From positions 1 through 54,148 of the forward strand of contig JAIBAT010000163.1 in assembly GCA_019695055.1 (NCBI GenBank): 54,148 nucleotides of DNA. The letters run 5' to 3'. The position numbers and the translations under genes were made by a program. The notes under the pieces are model-generated. The model was given only the letters and a program-made list of their open reading frames with translations, searched no databases and was not told the origin of the DNA. This document shows positions 1 to 7,745 of this stretch, piece after piece; position 1 is the stretch's first letter; every line of letters starts with the position of its first letter. The DNA is from Candidatus Sumerlaeaceae bacterium (GTDB taxonomy: Bacteria > Sumerlaeota > Sumerlaeia > Sumerlaeales > Sumerlaeaceae).

Positions 1-126
1 CCCACACCCACACCCACACCTACACCCACACCTACACCTACACCTACACCTACCCCTACACCTACACCTACACCGACACCGACACCGACACCTACGCCAA
101 CTCCAACACCGACACCTACGCCAACG
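1..126 (+). repeat. Low-complexity hexanucleotide tract encoding (Pro-Thr)21
   Basis: Degenerate tandem CCNACN units run from the window edge. They stay in one frame and encode Pro-Thr pairs, with synonymous variation (CCC, CCT, CCG, CCA; ACA, ACG, ACT) increasing towards the 3' end. The tract is coding, and is prone to length change by slippage. Confidence 0.85.
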
Positions 127-630
127 CCGGGGCCGAACATTGTGCTCAACGGTGGTTTTGAAGGCGGCTTTACAAGTGGGGTGGGGAATAGCTGGACGAA
201 GTGGGCCGTCGCTGGCTCCAACACGATCACGTATGGGCAGGCATCTGTAAACAAGTACGAGGGTAGCTACTCGCAATACTTTGCCCGTGCTGACACGGCC
301 ACGTTCGATGGTGGCGTGTACCAGCGGATTGCCGTGAACCCGGGCACTCAGTACCAAGTCGTGGCTCAGATGAAGCGCCAGTCGGTCCTTTCGGGAACCA
401 CGATGCAATTTGGTTACGATCTAACCGGCGGTACTTCGGGTGCGGCGGCGAGCGTAAGTTATACTGATATAACAGGCTCCGTGGACAACGTCTGGGCGGG
501 ATACAGCGCGACTGTGACTGCGACCGGTGGTTTTATCACTCTCTTTGCGCGCGGGGGCCATACGGGTTCCGCAGGCGGCACGAATTCCTATTTCTATCTC
601 GATGCGGTGTCGCTGAATTCGACGAACTGA
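1..630 (+). CDS. C-terminal part of a secreted protein: Pro-Thr linker plus carbohydrate-binding-like domain (5' partial)
   Basis: The frame is open from base 1, so the gene begins outside the window. The first 42 codons encode 21 consecutive Pro-Thr pairs, a typical extracellular linker. After a short PGPN joint comes a domain of about 160 residues beginning NGGFE, with alternating short strands and many Gly, Ser, Thr and aromatic residues. That pattern resembles CBM4/9-like galactose-binding beta-sandwiches, which often start with an NGGFE motif and end near YLDAVSL, as here. The likely role is carbohydrate or surface binding by a large secreted enzyme or adhesin whose catalytic part is not visible. 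The family call is by resemblance only. The TGA stop is 15 bases before the pseudopilin gene. Confidence 0.7.
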   Translation, partial: PTPTPTPTPTPTPTPTPTPTPTPTPTPTPTPTPTPTPTPTPTPGPNIVLNGGFEGGFTSGVGNSWTKWAVAGSNTITYGQASVNKYEGSYSQYFARADTATFDGGVYQRIAVNPGTQYQVVAQMKRQSVLSGTTMQFGYDLTGGTSGAAASVSYTDITGSVDNVWAGYSATVTATGGFITLFARGGHTGSAGGTNSYFYLDAVSLNSTN

Positions 631-645
631 TGGTATAGGGTTAGC

Positions 646-1350
646 ATGAGACTGATCAGGGGCTTCACGCTGATTGAACTGCTGGTGGTCGTGGCGATCA
701 TCTCGATTCTCGCGGCCATGGCGGTGCCCAATTTCCTGGAGGCGCAGATTCGGGCGAAGGTGTCGCGTGCGCGAAGCGATATGCGCACGCTGGCCACGGG
801 GCTGGAGGCGTATTGCGTGGACAACAACGCCTACCCCATGTGCAACAACGAGATGCTGTCGGGCTGGCGCCCGGGGAGCGACTCGGGAAATGATAACCGT
901 TATCTGGAGCGGCTATCGACTCCGATCAGCTACATCACCTCGCCACTTCAGCGCGATCCATTTGAACCCTGGGGGCGCTATAACAATTTTTCGTCGTCGA
1001 ACCCGCAGGGCGATTACACGGATCAATTGGGTGATCCGGATCGTGTGCGCATTTTGGACTATAAGTACGGCGCGATCAAGAGCGATGCGGGTAATGGCGG
1101 CGGATTTGCGAACGTGGCGCCGGAAAAACCTGTGGCGTGGCTGGTCTATTCAGCTGGACCGGACAAGGCGTATTCCGGCACTTCCACGCTTATGACGTCC
1201 TATGATCCTGAGGTCGTGAGCGCACATTTCTATGACCCCACAAACGGGACTGTGTCGTATGGCGATGTGTGGCGGGGTGGCGGACGGCTCCAGCCCGGCA
1301 TCAACGCCTGGGGCGCGGTGTTCTTCCGACAGTTGGCGTCTGCTAATTAG
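646..1350 (+). CDS. Type II secretion/type IV pilin-like protein (orphan pseudopilin)
   Basis: This 234-residue protein has a class III prepilin signal: a short basic leader ending in Gly6, Phe7 as the first mature residue, Glu11 (mature Glu5), and a hydrophobic helix to about residue 29. The helix is followed by the NFLEAQ and KVSRARSDMR segments seen in GspG-like pseudopilins of Hydrogenedentota, Sumerlaeota and Planctomycetes. The globular part ends with YDPTNGTVS followed by GDV, also present in the second pseudopilin at 20199. A prepilin peptidase should cleave it and the helix should insert in the inner membrane. No secretion ATPase or secretin gene is nearby, so its partner machine is unknown. 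The start is the ATG at 646. The 3' end overlaps the convergent yaiI gene by 8 bases. Confidence 0.88.
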   Translation: MRLIRGFTLIELLVVVAIISILAAMAVPNFLEAQIRAKVSRARSDMRTLATGLEAYCVDNNAYPMCNNEMLSGWRPGSDSGNDNRYLERLSTPISYITSPLQRDPFEPWGRYNNFSSSNPQGDYTDQLGDPDRVRILDYKYGAIKSDAGNGGGFANVAPEKPVAWLVYSAGPDKAYSGTSTLMTSYDPEVVSAHFYDPTNGTVSYGDVWRGGGRLQPGINAWGAVFFRQLASAN

Positions 1351-1822
1351 CTGCCTCGTCGCGCAGTTTCATCGCTGCGCGCACGGTTTGTTCCATTTGT
1401 TGCAGGAATTGGGACCGGTCCTTTTTGGTGTAGGGCGCCGGTCCGCCACCTGTTCCTTCGGGCAGGGTTCCGTCGCCGCGAAGGCGCTCCAGCAGGTCGC
1501 GCGTGGCAAGGATCTCGCCGATGTTGCCTGCGTGGAGAAAGCGCCCGCGGGTATTGACGACCAGTGCCCCATTGCGTACGCAGCGGGCGGCCAGCGGAAT
1601 GTCGTCGGTCACGCAGATGTCGCCGGTGCCGATGCGCTCCGCGATCCAGTCGTCGGCGATGTCCGGGCCCTCGGCCACGGGGACGAAGGTAACGCCGGGT
1701 CGTGTCGGGTCTCGCATGGGAAGGCAGGTCACCACGAAAACCGGGAGCGAATGGCGCGCCGCCACGCGGTAGGATTCCTCCTTAACCGGGCAGGCATCGG
1801 CATCAATATACAGTTGGAGCAT
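1343..1822 (-). CDS. yaiI: YaiI/YqxD family protein (UPF0178, DUF188)
   Basis: The 159-residue product matches the UPF0178 family in length and motifs. The N terminus carries Asp7-x-Asp9-Ala-Cys11-Pro, the middle has an ADDWI segment, and a VTDDIPLA motif follows at residues 71-78. These acidic clusters resemble a PIN-like nuclease metal site, but no enzymatic activity is firmly known for the family. It is the last gene of a minus-strand run hemB-ilvA-SAM hydrolase-yaiI, starting 25 bases after the preceding stop, and it overlaps the pseudopilin gene tail to tail. The call is secure at family level; function is not. Confidence 0.9.
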   Translation of the reverse strand: MLQLYIDADACPVKEESYRVAARHSLPVFVVTCLPMRDPTRPGVTFVPVAEGPDIADDWIAERIGTGDICVTDDIPLAARCVRNGALVVNTRGRFLHAGNIGEILATRDLLERLRGDGTLPEGTGGGPAPYTKKDRSQFLQQMEQTVRAAMKLRDEAAN

Positions 1823-1847
1823 TTCAGCGGGGAATAGCGGCCATGGG

Positions 1848-2723
1848 CTATTGGGGACGCCGGCCAGCCTTCACGGAGAGCTTGGCTCCGGGCGCGAGTT
1901 TGTAATGATTCACAAAATTGCCCTGGTTGATGGCAAAGGCAAGGGAGCCACTGCTGCAGATGTAAGCGAGGGGTTTGCCTTTGTCCACTGCGCCGAAGCT
2001 CACGACAAATGGGGCCTCAACCTTGGTGCGCCCGATTTCGATTACGAACGTGTCGCCAATTTTCAGACCGGCGCTGGTGAGGTCGTCGCGGGTGATATTG
2101 GTCCAAAGGTTGCCGTAAGGTTCGTCGGTTCGCTGGAAGATGCCCTGAATCACGCCATTGGAGATCGCGGCGCCTTCGAAGCAGACGGTGACCAACTGGG
2201 CTGGATCGAATTTGTCGCCGATTGTTGCAAGATTTCCATTCGAAGAAACCAGCTTTGCAGCGGCAGGGCTGAACAGGTCGCGGCCGTCAAAAGTGCCCGG
2301 CGCCCAGTTCGGGTTGATAAGCTTGGGAGACAGGGTAACAGCTTCGGCCACACCCTGGTCCTTAATGACGCCTGAAAAGATGCCATTGTCGGGTCCAATA
2401 TAGTAGTAGCCCAGGTTGGTCTTAAAACCCACAGCACGACGGGATGTGCCGACGCCGGGATCAATCACGGCCACGAATGCGGTGCCCTTGGGAAAGGATT
2501 TGGTGCCCCGCAGAATGATGGCGGCGAGCTGGATGTCGTAGGAATCCACGTTGTGGCAAAGATCCACGACCTCGATGTCGGAATTGACGGCGAGGATGGC
2601 CCCGTGGCACTGGCCCACTGCCTCGTTGGCCAGGCCAAAATCAGTCATAAGGGCAACGACGGGGCGCGACCAGCCGGTGGCGGCCGCAAGTGTGATGAGA
2701 ATGGCCAGCAGGAATCGGTTCAT
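1848..2723 (-). CDS. Exported SAM hydrolase/SAM hydroxide adenosyltransferase homologue (DUF62) with altered triad
   Basis: A 291-residue member of the DUF62 family, whose characterised members hydrolyse S-adenosylmethionine to adenosine and methionine and which is related to the SAM chlorinase and fluorinase. Recognisable motifs are LMTDFG (residues 25-30), DPGVGTSR (88-95), IGPDNG (109-114) and GTFDGRD (143-149). The hydrolase triad is Asp-Arg-His. Here Asp88 and Arg95 are present, but the usual His of the FHGRD motif is Asp146. The first 19 residues look like a Sec signal peptide, so the protein is probably periplasmic. The ATG is preceded by a near-perfect AAGGAGG five bases upstream. It lies 23 bases downstream of ilvA in the same run. 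Substrate and activity are uncertain. Confidence 0.85.
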   Translation of the reverse strand: MNRFLLAILITLAAATGWSRPVVALMTDFGLANEAVGQCHGAILAVNSDIEVVDLCHNVDSYDIQLAAIILRGTKSFPKGTAFVAVIDPGVGTSRRAVGFKTNLGYYYIGPDNGIFSGVIKDQGVAEAVTLSPKLINPNWAPGTFDGRDLFSPAAAKLVSSNGNLATIGDKFDPAQLVTVCFEGAAISNGVIQGIFQRTDEPYGNLWTNITRDDLTSAGLKIGDTFVIEIGRTKVEAPFVVSFGAVDKGKPLAYICSSGSLAFAINQGNFVNHYKLAPGAKLSVKAGRRPQ

Positions 2724-2746
2724 GTTATCCTCCTTCGGAATTGGGT

Positions 2747-3991
2747 CTATGTTTGTCGCGTGGTGTGAACGCCGTGGGCGAGCAGAGCCCGCTGGATTTC
2801 CTCGATGTGATCCGGGCCACGGGTTTCAAGAGTCAGATCGATCGTAGTTTCGCCTGCCGCCGCATTTCCAAAGGCGCGATTGTGGCTGACCTCCATGATG
2901 TTGGCGCGCAAGTCTGCAACGACCTGAAGGATCCTGGCGAGTTGGCCGGGGTTGTCGGGCACGACGACCCGCAGGCTGACAAGGCGGCCATCCTTTGCGA
3001 GGCCCCGCACAATGATTCTGGCCAGCAGGTTGACGTCGATATTCCCGCCGCTGAGGACAATAACAACCTTTTTGCCTTCAAGGGAAACGTGGCGGTTATG
3101 AACTGCGGCAAATCCAACCGCACCTGCTCCCTCCACGACCTTCTTATCCCGCTCCAGCAGCAAGAGGATGGCGTTCGCGATTTCATCCTCATCCACGGCC
3201 ACCATCTGGTCGGTATAGCGGCGCGCCAATTCCAGGCATTGCGCACCCACCCGGCGAACTGCGATACCATCGGCGATGGTACGGTCGGGCGGGACGGTTT
3301 GCGGGGCGCCGCCATCCATGGCGGCAATCATGGACTGGCAATGGGAACTTTGTACACCGATAATGCGGATGCTCGGGCGCGATTCCTTCAGGGTGAGGGC
3401 GGTGCCTGCCAACAGCCCCCCACCGCCGACGGGGATGACGACTGCGTCCATGTCCGGCAATTGCTCCAGCAGTTCGAGACCCATGGTTCCCTGACCGGCG
3501 ATGATATCCGGGTCGTCAAATCCGTGGACATAGGTGAGATTCTGCTCCGCGCAGAGGCGGCGCGCATGATCAGCCGCGTCGTCAAAGGTGGCCCCCTCCA
3601 TCACCACCGTGGCGCCGTGGGACTTCGTGTTCTGCATCTTGATGAGCGGTGTGTTGATGGGCATCACGACGGTGCACGGGATGGCGAGGTGGCCTGCATG
3701 GTAGGCGAGGGCTTGTCCGTGGTTTCCCGCTGAAGCGGTTATCACACCGTTGCCCCGTTCTGCGACGGGCATGGCCAGCATTTTGTTCAGGGCGCCGCGC
3801 TCCTTGAAGGAGCCGGTGGGGTGCAGGCTTTCGAGCTTGAAGAAGACGTCGCAGCCCCACGCACGGGAGAAGAATGCGGAATGGTTGATTGGCGTTGGCT
3901 TCAGCTTGCCGGCCATGCGGTCACGCGCCGCCTGGACATCGGCGAGTTGGAGTTGCCGGGTTAAGGTTTCGGAGTCTTCTGAGCCAGCCAT
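2747..3991 (-). CDS. ilvA: Threonine ammonia-lyase (threonine dehydratase) with C-terminal ACT domain
   Basis: The enzyme converts L-threonine to 2-oxobutanoate and ammonia, the first committed step to isoleucine. In 414 residues it shows the fold-type II PLP pattern: the PLP lysine Lys63 in SFKERG, the substrate motif SAGNHGQ near 87-93, and the phosphate-binding glycine loop VGGGGLLAG at 188-196. A single ACT-like regulatory domain fills residues 338-414, beginning VSLRVVVPDNPGQ. That is the short, one-ACT-domain architecture rather than the longer E. coli IlvA form. The gene starts 50 bases after hemB ends and precedes the SAM hydrolase homologue. No isoleucine pathway gene is adjacent, so a catabolic or biosynthetic role cannot be separated from the sequence. 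Confidence 0.93.
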   Translation of the reverse strand: MAGSEDSETLTRQLQLADVQAARDRMAGKLKPTPINHSAFFSRAWGCDVFFKLESLHPTGSFKERGALNKMLAMPVAERGNGVITASAGNHGQALAYHAGHLAIPCTVVMPINTPLIKMQNTKSHGATVVMEGATFDDAADHARRLCAEQNLTYVHGFDDPDIIAGQGTMGLELLEQLPDMDAVVIPVGGGGLLAGTALTLKESRPSIRIIGVQSSHCQSMIAAMDGGAPQTVPPDRTIADGIAVRRVGAQCLELARRYTDQMVAVDEDEIANAILLLLERDKKVVEGAGAVGFAAVHNRHVSLEGKKVVIVLSGGNIDVNLLARIIVRGLAKDGRLVSLRVVVPDNPGQLARILQVVADLRANIMEVSHNRAFGNAAAGETTIDLTLETRGPDHIEEIQRALLAHGVHTTRQT

Positions 3992-4041
3992 AAACTCACA
4001 TAGATGCGGACAAAGGCAGTGGATTGCAAGCGGTCTCTGCG

Positions 4042-5004
4042 CTAACGACAGTTCGCGAGTGCCTGACCTGCAAAGTAGGTGATGATCAGGTCGGCCCCGG
4101 CGCGCTTGATGGCGGTGAGCGACTCGTCAATGGCGCGCTGCTCGTCAAGCCAGCCGCGGGCGGCGGCGGCTTTGATCATGGCGTATTCGCCGCTGACCTG
4201 GTAAGCTGCGATGGGCGCGTTGGTTTGCTCGCGCAATCGGCGGACGATATCAAGGTAGGGCAGAGCGGGTTTCACCATGATGATGTCGGCGCCTTCCGCG
4301 AGGTCCTGGAGTGATTCGGCGATGGCTTCGCGTGCGTTGGCCGGGTCGAGCTGGTGGCTGCGACGGTCGCCAAAGGCAGGTGTGCTGTGGGCCGCGTCGC
4401 GAAAAGGACCATAGAAAGACGAGGCAAACTTGGTGCTATAACTCATGATGGGAAGGTCAGGAAAACCAGTCTCGTCGAGGGCGCGGCGGATTGCGCCGAT
4501 TCGGAGGTCCATCATGTCCGACGGGGCCACCATGTCGGCGCCGGCGCGGGCGTGGGCAACGGCGGTTTTTGCCAGTAATTCCACTGTCGGGTCGTTGGCT
4601 ATATGGCCATCCTTCACGATTCCGCAATGCCCATGACTGGTGTAACCGCACAAACAGATGTCGGTAATCACGCACAGGGCGGGAGCCGCCTGCTTGATGG
4701 CGGCAATGGCGCGGGCAACGATACCCTTTTCGTCATAGGCGCCGCTGCCGACCTCGTCCTTCTTTGCAGGCAAGCCAAACAGCAGGACCGCCTTGAGTCC
4801 CAAATCGGCAAGCGCGCGCGCTTCGAGCGCAATCTGGTCGACGGACAAGTGGAAAACACCCGGCATTGAGGGGATCTCCTCCCGGACTTTCGTTCCCTCG
4901 ACGGCGAACATTGGGAGGATCAACTGATTGGGATGAACGCGAGTTTCCTGCACCATGTCGCGAAGAACGGGTGTCATCCTAAGCCGACGAAATCGTTTTT
5001 CCAT
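4042..5004 (-). CDS. hemB: Porphobilinogen synthase (delta-aminolevulinic acid dehydratase)
   Basis: This 320-residue enzyme condenses two 5-aminolevulinate molecules to porphobilinogen in tetrapyrrole synthesis. The zinc-type cysteine motif is present as Cys117, Cys119 and Cys127, followed by the YTSHGHCG signature. The two Schiff-base lysines are Lys192 in SYSTKFASSFYGPF and Lys245 in IMVKPAL. The usual SDMMDGR motif reads SDMMDLR, a Gly-to-Leu change at residue 167. The frame is open upstream to 5157, but the conserved N terminus begins at MEKRF (ATG at 5004). The extension would run into the divergent holA start, so 5004 is preferred. It leads the hemB-ilvA-SAM hydrolase-yaiI run. Confidence 0.93.
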   Translation of the reverse strand: MEKRFRRLRMTPVLRDMVQETRVHPNQLILPMFAVEGTKVREEIPSMPGVFHLSVDQIALEARALADLGLKAVLLFGLPAKKDEVGSGAYDEKGIVARAIAAIKQAAPALCVITDICLCGYTSHGHCGIVKDGHIANDPTVELLAKTAVAHARAGADMVAPSDMMDLRIGAIRRALDETGFPDLPIMSYSTKFASSFYGPFRDAAHSTPAFGDRRSHQLDPANAREAIAESLQDLAEGADIIMVKPALPYLDIVRRLREQTNAPIAAYQVSGEYAMIKAAAARGWLDEQRAIDESLTAIKRAGADLIITYFAGQALANCR

Positions 5005-5098
5005 GCTGGGTAGTACCCTGTCCTCCCCAAGTCCTTCGCGTGGGAGGGCGCGGGAAATAAAGACGGGCGGGCGCTGTGAAAGTCCTTGCAGGCCAACT

Positions 5099-6073
5099 AT
5101 GATGTCATACGCGCGCACCGCATCCCCCTCCAAAGCCGCCTCCCCAAAGGTTAACAAGAAGGCCCAGTTTCACTTTATACATGGAGATGACGAGGCGGCA
5201 ATCGAGCGCTGCAAGTCTGCCATCGTGGAGGCGCATCTCTCGCAGGAAGAGCGCGAGGAGAATTACCGAGAAATCATCCCGAGCGGTGGGGCCAACCAAC
5301 TCAGGCGCGTGCTCGGGGATGTACTTTCCGAGTTGTCCACTGTTTCCTTTCTTCCGGATACCAAGCGCGTGGTGACGCTCTACACGACGCAGGATTTCTT
5401 CGAGGCCAAGGCTGCGAAATCAAAGGCCAAGGCCGCAAAGGAAGCTGATCCCTCGAAACTGACACCGAGCGACCACCTTGCAGCTTTCATTGAGAAGGAG
5501 TTGCCTAAGCTTCCGGGCATTCTGATCATCCTGGCTGTCGAAGACTATGAGAAATGGAAGCGCGTGGCTCCTGCGAACCCGGTTGTCCAGCTTGCCGGAC
5601 GGCAGGGTACGCTTCAGGTGTTCCGGGAGCAGGGGCCCCAATTTGCTTTTTTCGACGCGCTATTTGCCCGGAAAACAGGTGAGGCGTTGGCGCTGTGGCG
5701 CGCGTGGATGGAGCAGACGAGCGGGGCACCCAAGCTCTATTTTGCATTGGCGGCCCAGTTGCGACTCCTCATTCAGGCAAAGACGGCGGCCAGCAATCAA
5801 CTTGCCGCCCGCGGACTCAGCAAGGCCGACTTTGCGCGGGATCTCATGCCTTCGGAGGCTGACAAGAACCTGTTTTCTCTGCGTCCCGAGTGGAGACAGG
5901 AGAAGCTTACGCGAGCTGCGTCGAACTTTACGTTCCAGGAGCTTTTGGGAGCCTATGAGAAATTGGAGGAGCTTCAGAGATTTGCCATTCCGCTGCTGAG
6001 CGATCCCTTTGTCCCTGACAAGTCGGTGCTTGCAGAGTTTTGGATCATGGATTTCACCGGGCAGCGGGACTGA
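5099..6073 (+). CDS. holA: DNA polymerase III delta subunit
   Basis: The product (324 residues from the first of two adjacent ATGs, 5099 or 5102) resembles HolA, the clamp-loader subunit that opens the beta clamp. The N-terminal AAA-like domain begins FHFIHGDD near residue 25. A long charged middle segment contains SELSTVSFLPDTKRVV. The C-terminal collar region has the usual LALWRAWMEQ and LYFALAAQLRLLIQAK helices. A Lys/Ala-rich stretch near residues 100-120 is unusual but probably a surface insertion. The gene diverges from hemB across 94 bases, and its TGA is one base from the start of the AsmA-like gene, so the two are likely co-transcribed. Confidence 0.85.
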   Translation: MMSYARTASPSKAASPKVNKKAQFHFIHGDDEAAIERCKSAIVEAHLSQEEREENYREIIPSGGANQLRRVLGDVLSELSTVSFLPDTKRVVTLYTTQDFFEAKAAKSKAKAAKEADPSKLTPSDHLAAFIEKELPKLPGILIILAVEDYEKWKRVAPANPVVQLAGRQGTLQVFREQGPQFAFFDALFARKTGEALALWRAWMEQTSGAPKLYFALAAQLRLLIQAKTAASNQLAARGLSKADFARDLMPSEADKNLFSLRPEWRQEKLTRAASNFTFQELLGAYEKLEELQRFAIPLLSDPFVPDKSVLAEFWIMDFTGQRD

Positions 6074-6074
6074 C

Positions 6075-6926
6075 ATGATACGCGCTGGCCGACTGGCAGG
6101 ATTCTGTGTCGTAACGCTGTTTCTTGCGATACACGGCCAATCCGCACCCGCAAAGCCAACCGCCTCTCCCACCGCCCTGACCCACAGTGACGAGACACTG
6201 ACCAAGTTTATCCGGTTTCGCTCGCGCCTGAAGAACTTCCAGACGAAATGGGGCAATGAAAATGGCGATTCCACGTTGGATGGATTCAGCGCGGAGCTGG
6301 GCGGTGGCAAGATTTCCGGGGCTGGCAAAATCTACTGGACCCGCCCGGAGGCGAACCAAACACTTCGCATTGACGTGTCGGGCGTTGACCTGCGCCAGCT
6401 GCTTGCGGCGCTGAACATTCAGGTGGACGGACATTTCGATACCAAAGTGTCCGGAGTACTCGATTTCCAATGGCAAGGGCTGCGTCTCAAGCAGATCAAA
6501 AGCACAGCCAGGGGAAAGGTGCGGCTCCAGGCCGCACCCGGGTATCTTACGGACATGCACATTCTTAATGGAATTGCGGGACTGTGCGGTATGACGGAGT
6601 TGCGCCGCATAGATTTCACGAATGGTATCCTGGAGGGGGAGGTACAGGCGGGGCGTTTTCAGGTGGAATTGGTTCAATTGACAGCCTCGAACATGGAGTT
6701 TGCAGGTCGCGGATGGGTGGACCTGCCAACGGAGAATATCGACATGGTTATTCAATCCAGTGTGACGCCGGAATTGGGGGAGACCTCCACCCAGCCGGAG
6801 GTGCGCGCCGCGCTGTTGCTACTGGGGCATTCTGATGCACTGCGCACCCCGCGCGGATTCATCCGGCTTCCCGTGGAGGCTCACTTCACTGGCACCCTGA
6901 CGGAGCCGATTCTTAACACGAATTAA
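6075..6926 (+). CDS. Secreted AsmA-like C-terminal domain protein
   Basis: The 283-residue protein starts at the ATG immediately after the holA stop. It opens with a signal peptide ending near QSAPA, then a mostly beta-strand body. The segments IRFRSRLKNFQ, GKISGAGKIYW, LRIDVSGVDLRQLL, and GVLDFQWQGLRLKQIKSTARGK run in the order found in the C-terminal region of AsmA/TamB-like proteins. The following GKVRLQA ... MHILNGIAG ... GRFQVELVQLTASNMEFAGRG ends the same way. Such proteins are periplasm-facing and linked to outer-membrane lipid traffic. This one is much shorter than full AsmA and lacks the N-terminal half. The call is by pattern, not by a catalytic motif. Confidence 0.6.
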   Translation: MIRAGRLAGFCVVTLFLAIHGQSAPAKPTASPTALTHSDETLTKFIRFRSRLKNFQTKWGNENGDSTLDGFSAELGGGKISGAGKIYWTRPEANQTLRIDVSGVDLRQLLAALNIQVDGHFDTKVSGVLDFQWQGLRLKQIKSTARGKVRLQAAPGYLTDMHILNGIAGLCGMTELRRIDFTNGILEGEVQAGRFQVELVQLTASNMEFAGRGWVDLPTENIDMVIQSSVTPELGETSTQPEVRAALLLLGHSDALRTPRGFIRLPVEAHFTGTLTEPILNTN

Positions 6927-6998
6927 GTTGCCGCTACCGCATGAACGCCTAAACTTGATGGTAATGGAGTTGCAACCGTTCCAGTTCCCGGATAGAGC

Positions 6999-7724
6999 AT
7001 GAAGATTACGATGAACCTCCGTTGTCGAAGCATCCTGTTGTTGGTCGCCGTCCTTGCGGGTTATTCCAACGTTTATGCGCAGCAACAGTCTGCGAGTGTC
7101 CCGCGCAAGAAATCGTCCGCAATACCGGCCCGCAAGGCCAATGAAAAGCCCGCCCCGGCAAAACCCGCGGCTGAGCAACCGTCCCCAGCCGACAAACTGG
7201 TCAATTGCGAGAAGCTCAACGAATCTCTAATTTCGGAACTCATTTTCGATGCGACCAACCGGGAGCGGCGTCGTGCCGGGTTGCCCGAGTTTCAGGCATC
7301 GGGCCAGTTGCGCCAGTCCGCCGTTGGCCATAGCGCCGACATGGCAAAGCGAAACTATTTCAGCCACCAGACGAAAGGTTTCATTCTCAATGGACCGTTC
7401 TCGGATCGAATCCAGGCGACGGGCCTGCGAGCTACAAAAATGGCCGAAAACATTGCCATGCTTTCACCCGTTGAGAAGATGCTGCTTGTGGGGGCGAGTT
7501 CCACCTGGTTTGGCGGAACCAAGGGAGGCCAGTTGGTCTCGGAGGATTGCCGTACGTACAGACAATTGGCGGACGAGGCCCTGAAGATGTGGATGAACAG
7601 CCCCGGTCACCGGCGCAACATTCTGGATGGGTCGCTTAATTCGCTCGGTGTGGGGTGTGCACTCGGCTGGCGGGACGGGATTCCCTACGTCTACATGACC
7701 CAGAATTTTGCGCGCGTTCCTTAA
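6999..7724 (+). CDS. Secreted CAP-domain (SCP/PR-1-like) protein
   Basis: The 241-residue product has a signal peptide ending near VYAQ (residue 28), a Pro/Ala/Lys-rich spacer to about 66, and a CAP domain to the end. CAP hallmarks are the helix LIFDATNRERRRAGLPEF, HSADMAKRNYFSH (His111), MAENIA (Glu150) and MWMNSPGHRRNIL (His204). The domain ends with YVYMTQNFA. Those His and Glu residues form the typical cavity that can bind a divalent metal. Bacterial CAP proteins are extracellular and mostly uncharacterised; a few act as proteases or bind lipids. The start at 6999 (MKITMNLR) has an in-frame alternative four codons downstream. It converges with the thioredoxin-like gene across only 21 bases. 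Confidence 0.88.
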   Translation: MKITMNLRCRSILLLVAVLAGYSNVYAQQQSASVPRKKSSAIPARKANEKPAPAKPAAEQPSPADKLVNCEKLNESLISELIFDATNRERRRAGLPEFQASGQLRQSAVGHSADMAKRNYFSHQTKGFILNGPFSDRIQATGLRATKMAENIAMLSPVEKMLLVGASSTWFGGTKGGQLVSEDCRTYRQLADEALKMWMNSPGHRRNILDGSLNSLGVGCALGWRDGIPYVYMTQNFARVP

Positions 7725-7745
7725 GGGCACTCCCAATCCGGGAAA

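Noticed and set aside
1..126. C-rich CCCACA/CCTACA tandem tract resembling telomeric or satellite DNA
   Set aside because: It keeps a single reading frame, encodes Pro-Thr pairs with synonymous changes, and runs directly into a conserved extracellular domain, so it is a coding linker.
1848..2723. SAM-dependent halogenase (fluorinase/chlorinase)
   Set aside because: Membership of the wider family and an altered triad are not enough; no halide-site residue can be assigned and no biosynthetic cluster surrounds it.
2741..3733. 330-codon plus-strand frame opposite ilvA
   Set aside because: It is antisense to a complete threonine ammonia-lyase and shows no motif.
5005..5157. N-terminal extension of hemB
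   Set aside because: It has no similarity to HemB, would overlap the divergent holA start, and MEKRF at 5004 gives a normal-length enzyme.
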